Assembly (NCBI GenBank): GCA_002386945.1
Contig: DGKH01000014.1
Span: 13,884 to 24,974, forward strand
Length of the DNA: 11,091 nt
From: Proteobacteria bacterium UBA4575
GTDB taxonomy: Bacteria > Pseudomonadota > Gammaproteobacteria > UBA4575
Direction: 5' to 3'
In this document: in pieces, positions 7,990 to 11,091 of the stretch
How positions within the stretch are numbered: position 1 is the stretch's first letter
How the letters are laid out: each line of letters starts with the position of its first letter
The notes under the pieces: generated by a model
Told to the model about the DNA's origin: nothing
Databases searched by the model: none
What the model saw: only the letters and a program-made list of their open reading frames with translations
Translations under genes and position numbers: made by a program

Positions 7990-8129
7990 TCGGATCATCC
8001 TTGGATTCGAGTCGATCGCCTGTTTTATTCAGATTTAAGGCCTAGTCAGGGCCGAAAAGCAGTAAATTCGTGAATAGACTGCGTTCACAGCGCTGTTGAT
8101 TGCGAGTAAACTCCGCGGACAGCTTTTTT
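7990..8129 (+). ncRNA. Candidate small RNA or structured ndk leader
   Basis: The stretch from the expected start of the 7955-7983 promoter to the T-run at 8124-8129 would make an RNA of about 140 nt. It contains three stems: GGCCT/GGGCC-type (8039-8043 with 8049-8053, one G-U pair), GTGAA/TTCAC (8070-8074 with 8084-8088, 9-nt loop) and the terminator hairpin (8092-8123). ACAGC at 8087-8091 can also pair with GCTGT at 8092-8096, which would compete with the terminator stem, as in an attenuator. I recognise no known RNA family. Function and even expression are inference. Confidence 0.3.
8092..8129 (+). terminator. Rho-independent terminator-like hairpin 35 nt before ndk
   Basis: GCTGTT (8092-8097) pairs with GACAGC (8118-8123, one G-U pair). 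Above a 3-nt bulge, TGC (8101-8103) pairs with GCG (8115-8117, one G-U pair), and GAG (8104-8106) with CTC (8111-8113) around a TAAA loop, with C8114 bulged. Six T residues follow directly (8124-8129). The stem has bulges, so strength is moderate. It may end the isc transcript or a short RNA, or act as an attenuator for ndk. Confidence 0.5.
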
Positions 8130-8164
8130 ATACATAATAATTCTACTATCTAGGAGATTTTCAG

Positions 8165-8596
8165 ATGGCGCTCGAACGTACAATTTCTATCATTAAGCCT
8201 GATGCCGTTGCTAAAAACGTGATCGGTCAGATCTATACTCGCTTTGAGAATGCCGGTCTCAAGATTATTGCTGCAAAAATGGTACACCTAAGCACAGAAA
8301 AGGCAGAAGAATTTTACGCAGTGCATAGTGAGCGTCCTTTTTTCCCAAATCTAGTCTCATTCATGACTTCTGGCCCAGTCTTTGTGCAAGTGCTAGAAGG
8401 TGAAGATGCTGTCATGAAGAACCGCGACATTATGGGCGCAACTAATCCATCTGAAGCTGCTGCCGGCACCATCCGTGCAGATTTTGCAGCCAGCATTGAT
8501 GAGAATGCTGTGCATGGTTCTGATGCACCAGAAACTGCAGCTGAGGAAATTAAATTCTTTTTTAATGAGGAAGAAGTTTGTCCTCGGACTCGCTAA
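8165..8596 (+). CDS. ndk: Nucleoside diphosphate kinase
   Basis: Cytoplasmic enzyme that transfers the gamma-phosphate of ATP to other (d)NDPs through a phosphohistidine, balancing nucleotide pools. 143 residues, the same as E. coli Ndk, with the identical C-terminus [10 protein letters not shown]11 in SIIKPDAV, Y51, R87, T93, R104 and N114 line the nucleotide site, and the catalytic H117 is in [12 protein letters not shown] (8152-8156), 8 nt before the ATG, is a good ribosome-binding site. It is separated from iscX by 253 bp and overlaps rlmN by 19 nt, so these two are likely co-transcribed. Confidence 0.98.
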   Translation: MALERTISIIKPDAVAKNVIGQIYTRFENAGLKIIAAKMVHLSTEKAEEFYAVHSERPFFPNLVSFMTSGPVFVQVLEGEDAVMKNRDIMGATNPSEAAAGTIRADFAASIDENAVHGSDAPETAAEEIKFFFNEEEVCPRTR

Positions 8597-9735
8597 ATAA
8601 TGCAGACGCTCCCAATCTAATAGGATTGGATCGGGAGCAATTAGAAACTTATTTCACCGCTTGCGGTGAAAAGAGTTTCCGTGCGCAACAGTTTTTGAAA
8701 TGGGTCTATCAACGTGGGATTACCAATGTTGATGAAATGACTGATCTGAGTAAGTCCTTGCGCACGCTATTGAAAGAAAAAGCACAAATTAGCTTCCCAC
8801 AGATCAGTAGTGAGTCTGTTTCTGATGATGGCACTATCAAATGGTTGCTAGAAGTAGGGGCAGATAACGGTATTGAAGTCGTTTATATCCCGGAAAAAAA
8901 TCGGGCAACATTATGTATTTCTTCACAAGTCGGTTGTGCCCTAGATTGCACATTTTGCGCAACTGCACGGCAAGGCTTTAATCGTAATCTCACAGCGGCT
9001 GAAATTATTGGCCAGGTCTGGGTGGCTCAGAGTCGATTAAATCAGTTATATGACGGTGAAAGAAGAATCACTAATGTGGTCTTTATGGGGATGGGCGAGC
9101 CTCTGCTTAACTTTGATAGTGTTGTTTCAACCATAAATATTCTATTGGATGACTTTGCTTATGGTTTAAGTAAGCGCAGAGTCACCGTGAGCACATCAGG
9201 TGTAGTCCCTAAAATTGATCGCCTATCTGATGAGGTGGATGTCAGCTTGGCTGTTTCATTACACGCACCAACGGATGAGACGCGAAATGAATTAGTACCA
9301 CTCAATCAGAAATATCCAATTGAAGTGCTATTGGCCTCTTGCCAACGTTATTTAGATCAAAAAAATCGTAAAGAAAGTATTACTTTTGAATATGTCATGC
9401 TTGATGGCATTAACGATAGTGTTAAAGACGCACAAAAATTGGCAAAGCTATTAAAGCCGCTACGTTCTAAAGTGAATCTAATTCCATTTAATAGTTTTGA
9501 GGGTTCAGGTTATGAACGATCACCTCAGCCCGTTATCGATCGGTTTAGTCAGATATTGATGCGAGCAGGACTAGTGGTTATCACTAGGCGTCCTCGTGGT
9601 GAGGATATCGCTGCAGCCTGTGGCCAGCTTGCAGGTCAAGTGCGTGATAAGGCACATCGGCAAAATCATTATGTCCGGTTATTTGAGCGCTCTAAACTGA
9701 GTCGACGTATCGACATAAATGCAGTAAAAACATAG
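8578..9735 (+). CDS. rlmN: Dual-specificity 23S rRNA/tRNA (adenine-C2)-methyltransferase RlmN
   Basis: Radical-SAM enzyme that methylates C2 of A2503 in 23S rRNA and A37 in several tRNAs. 385 residues (E. coli 384). The [4Fe-4S] motif CxxxCxxC is C120, C124, C127 in [10 protein letters not shown]; the catalytic cysteines are C113 (TLCISSQ) and C348 (AAACGQLAG). GMGEPLLN (171-178) is the SAM-binding motif. The start is best placed at TTG 8578, inside the 3' end of ndk, because GAGGAAG (8567-8573) is well spaced before it and no ATG lies near the expected N-terminus. The enzyme needs Fe-S clusters, so it is a client of the neighbouring isc pathway. The extended C-terminus (about 357-385) is family-like and basic. 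Confidence 0.96.
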   Translation: MSSDSLNNADAPNLIGLDREQLETYFTACGEKSFRAQQFLKWVYQRGITNVDEMTDLSKSLRTLLKEKAQISFPQISSESVSDDGTIKWLLEVGADNGIEVVYIPEKNRATLCISSQVGCALDCTFCATARQGFNRNLTAAEIIGQVWVAQSRLNQLYDGERRITNVVFMGMGEPLLNFDSVVSTINILLDDFAYGLSKRRVTVSTSGVVPKIDRLSDEVDVSLAVSLHAPTDETRNELVPLNQKYPIEVLLASCQRYLDQKNRKESITFEYVMLDGINDSVKDAQKLAKLLKPLRSKVNLIPFNSFEGSGYERSPQPVIDRFSQILMRAGLVVITRRPRGEDIAAACGQLAGQVRDKAHRQNHYVRLFERSKLSRRIDINAVKT

Positions 9736-9767
9736 TCCTACATTTTCGTTGCGAGTATTATTAAGTT

Positions 9768-10670
9768 ATGAGCAGTGAGGAATCTATACAACCAGAAAAG
9801 TTTTCTTTTGGTAATCAACTGAAAGAAGCGCGTCAGTGCAAAGGTATTAGCGATATAGAGCTGGCCAGAAAAACGCACCTAGGCGTGGGTTTAATTCAAT
9901 CCTTAGAGCGGGAAGAAGCCAGTGTTGTTCGCCGTGTAAGCTATGTACGTGGCTATATTCGAAGCTGTGCCAAAGTCTTAGAAATCGATCCATCTCCTAT
10001 TCTTGATGCTTATGAGCAACAAATTGGAAAGCATGTTGTCGAGAAAGACAAGAGTGAGTTGCTGGCTATGCCGTTGCATCCCACGGGACAAAGGAAGAAG
10101 AAAGTAATATGGACTGTCGGTGTTATTACCGTACTGGCACTGTTGTTGAGTTATCTATATTTTGAGCCAGAAGTGCAGTTACCGACATCATTGTCAGTTT
10201 TAGAGAGTTACCACTCGGTAGATGAAGAGGCCTTGCCGTTAGAGCAACAATCAGAGGTGGTAGCAGATACGGTAAACGAAAATATGCTGCAGCCAATTAC
10301 TGCAGAAAGTGACATTGAGCCTTCCTTGCCGCCAGCTATAGAGCCCGAGGTGTCATCATCAGAGCCTGTAGTTGAGCGTTTGTCAGAGATTAGCAACGAT
10401 GCTTTAGTAGACGTTGGTAGGACTAATCTTGAATTGATTATCCGCCTACGCTGTTGGATTGAAATAGTCGATGCACAGGGGCAGGTTCTATTGCGTGATG
10501 TATATGAACCACTGCAAACCCAAAGGGTTTCAGGTGTGCCGCCATTTGATGTTGTGTTGGGTCATGCATCTGGCATTAATTTAAAGGTAGATAACCAAAA
10601 ATTTGATTTTTCACGTTATATACGACGTGATCAATCCGCACATTTTACTATTCGCAACCCTGATCTCTGA
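9768..10670 (+). CDS. rodZ: Cytoskeletal protein RodZ (HTH plus transmembrane)
   Basis: Inner-membrane protein that links MreB filaments to the elongation machinery and so maintains rod shape. 300 residues (E. coli 337). A cytoplasmic helix-turn-helix region (about 13-80, with [15 protein letters not shown] and [14 protein letters not shown]) is followed by a basic stretch RKKK (109-112), one membrane helix (about 113-132), a Pro/Glu/Ser-rich periplasmic linker (about 133-215) and the C-terminal beta-rich DUF4115-like domain (about 220-298, [18 protein letters not shown]). It begins 32 nt after rlmN with a weak ribosome-binding site, and hisS starts 11 nt after its stop. In many relatives pilF precedes and ispG follows; both are absent here. 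Confidence 0.93.
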   Translation: MSSEESIQPEKFSFGNQLKEARQCKGISDIELARKTHLGVGLIQSLEREEASVVRRVSYVRGYIRSCAKVLEIDPSPILDAYEQQIGKHVVEKDKSELLAMPLHPTGQRKKKVIWTVGVITVLALLLSYLYFEPEVQLPTSLSVLESYHSVDEEALPLEQQSEVVADTVNENMLQPITAESDIEPSLPPAIEPEVSSSEPVVERLSEISNDALVDVGRTNLELIIRLRCWIEIVDAQGQVLLRDVYEPLQTQRVSGVPPFDVVLGHASGINLKVDNQKFDFSRYIRRDQSAHFTIRNPDL

Positions 10671-10681
10671 GTACTAAAAGC

Positions 10682-11091
10682 ATGAGCAGTAATATCCAAT
10701 CCATACGTGGCATGCATGATTTTGCGCCTGGCCCAACTGAGCTACTACGTTTGATGGAACGTAAGCTGATTACGGTCCTTGAGCAATATGGCTACCAAGA
10801 GATTCGTACACCTGTTGTTGAAAAACTAGAATTATTTAAACGGTCTATAGGCGAAGTGACAGATATCGTCGAAAAAGAAATGTACGCCTTTGAAGACCGT
10901 GGTGGTGACTATTTAGCGCTACGACCTGAGGGTACAGCAAGTACGGTGCGTGCTGGGATACAAAATGGTTGGTTGCATAATCAACAGCAACGCCTCTGGT
11001 ACATGGGCCCCTTCTTTCGTCGAGAACGCCCACAAAAAGGACGTTATCGTCAATTTCATCAGTTAGGTGTAGAGACCTTTGGTTTTGGCGG
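10682..11091 (+). CDS. hisS: Histidyl-tRNA synthetase, N-terminal part (3' end outside window)
   Basis: Class II aminoacyl-tRNA synthetase that charges tRNA-His. The first 136 codons are present, and the frame runs open off the window edge. The N-terminus [14 protein letters not shown] matches the family (E. coli begins MAKNIQAIRGMNDY). Seen in order are a motif 1-region segment ([23 protein letters not shown] spans about 36-58), the LRPEGT substrate loop (80-85) and motif 2, [19 protein letters not shown] (109-127), with R113 and E115. The ATG at 10682 lies 11 nt after the rodZ stop without a strong Shine-Dalgarno, suggesting an operon with rodZ. Motif 3 and the anticodon-binding domain lie beyond the window. 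Confidence 0.97.
   Translation, partial: MSSNIQSIRGMHDFAPGPTELLRLMERKLITVLEQYGYQEIRTPVVEKLELFKRSIGEVTDIVEKEMYAFEDRGGDYLALRPEGTASTVRAGIQNGWLHNQQQRLWYMGPFFRRERPQKGRYRQFHQLGVETFGFG

Noticed and set aside
7982..8038. 18-codon ORF (MSARIILGFESIACFIQI) in the iscX-ndk gap
   Set aside because: Its ATG overlaps the predicted -10 box, there is no ribosome-binding site, and such a short frame is expected by chance.
1..11091. Mobile element, CRISPR array, defence system, toxin-antitoxin pair or tRNA/rRNA gene
   Set aside because: Every long stretch is accounted for by conserved housekeeping genes; I saw no repeats in array form, transposase motifs, terminal inverted repeats or tRNA-like sequence in the gaps.

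Overview
The window looks like a chromosomal housekeeping segment from a gammaproteobacterium. The evidence is protein similarity and gene order: an E. coli-like iscRSUA-hscBA-fdx-iscX cluster, secF and suhB/trmJ on one side, ndk-rlmN-rodZ-hisS on the other. Base composition is moderate (my rough impression is mid-40s % GC), and nothing stands out as compositionally foreign. I cannot name the genus. The layout recalls the yajC-secDF/suhB/trmJ/isc and ndk-rlmN-pilF-rodZ-ispG-hisS neighbourhoods of pseudomonads and relatives, but lacks cysE, pilF and ispG at their familiar places.

Layout. Bases 1-585 hold the 3' part of secF (Sec translocon). It converges, with only 4 bp between stop codons, on suhB (590-1375, minus strand), an inositol-phosphatase-family protein. 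A 127-bp divergent spacer leads to trmJ (1503-2231), a tRNA Nm32 methyltransferase. From 2298 on comes the Fe-S cluster assembly operon. A near-perfect type 1 IscR operator overlaps the promoter (2298-2331). It is followed by iscR (autoregulator), iscS (cysteine desulfurase), iscU (scaffold), iscA (A-type carrier), hscB and hscA (co-chaperone and chaperone), fdx (electron donor) and iscX (7711-7911). All catalytic and ligand residues I looked for are present.

Between iscX and ndk lies a 253-bp gap with a good sigma70-type promoter (7955-7983) and a hairpin followed by six T residues (8092-8129), ending 35 bases before ndk. This arrangement suggests a small RNA or an attenuated ndk leader. Then come ndk (8165-8596), rlmN (8578-9735, TTG start, overlapping ndk by 19 nt), rodZ (9768-10670) and the first 136 codons of hisS (10682 to the window end).

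How the genes work together. IscS supplies sulfur from cysteine, IscU assembles [2Fe-2S] clusters with Fdx electrons and IscX modulation, and HscA/HscB release them to carriers such as IscA. Apo/holo IscR then tunes the operon. RlmN, downstream, is a radical-SAM [4Fe-4S] enzyme and so a client of this pathway. I found no mobile element, CRISPR array, tRNA/rRNA gene, defence system or broken gene, and no undescribed multi-gene system. The points most worth checking are the ndk leader, the missing pilF and ispG, and small RNA structures within the isc operon.
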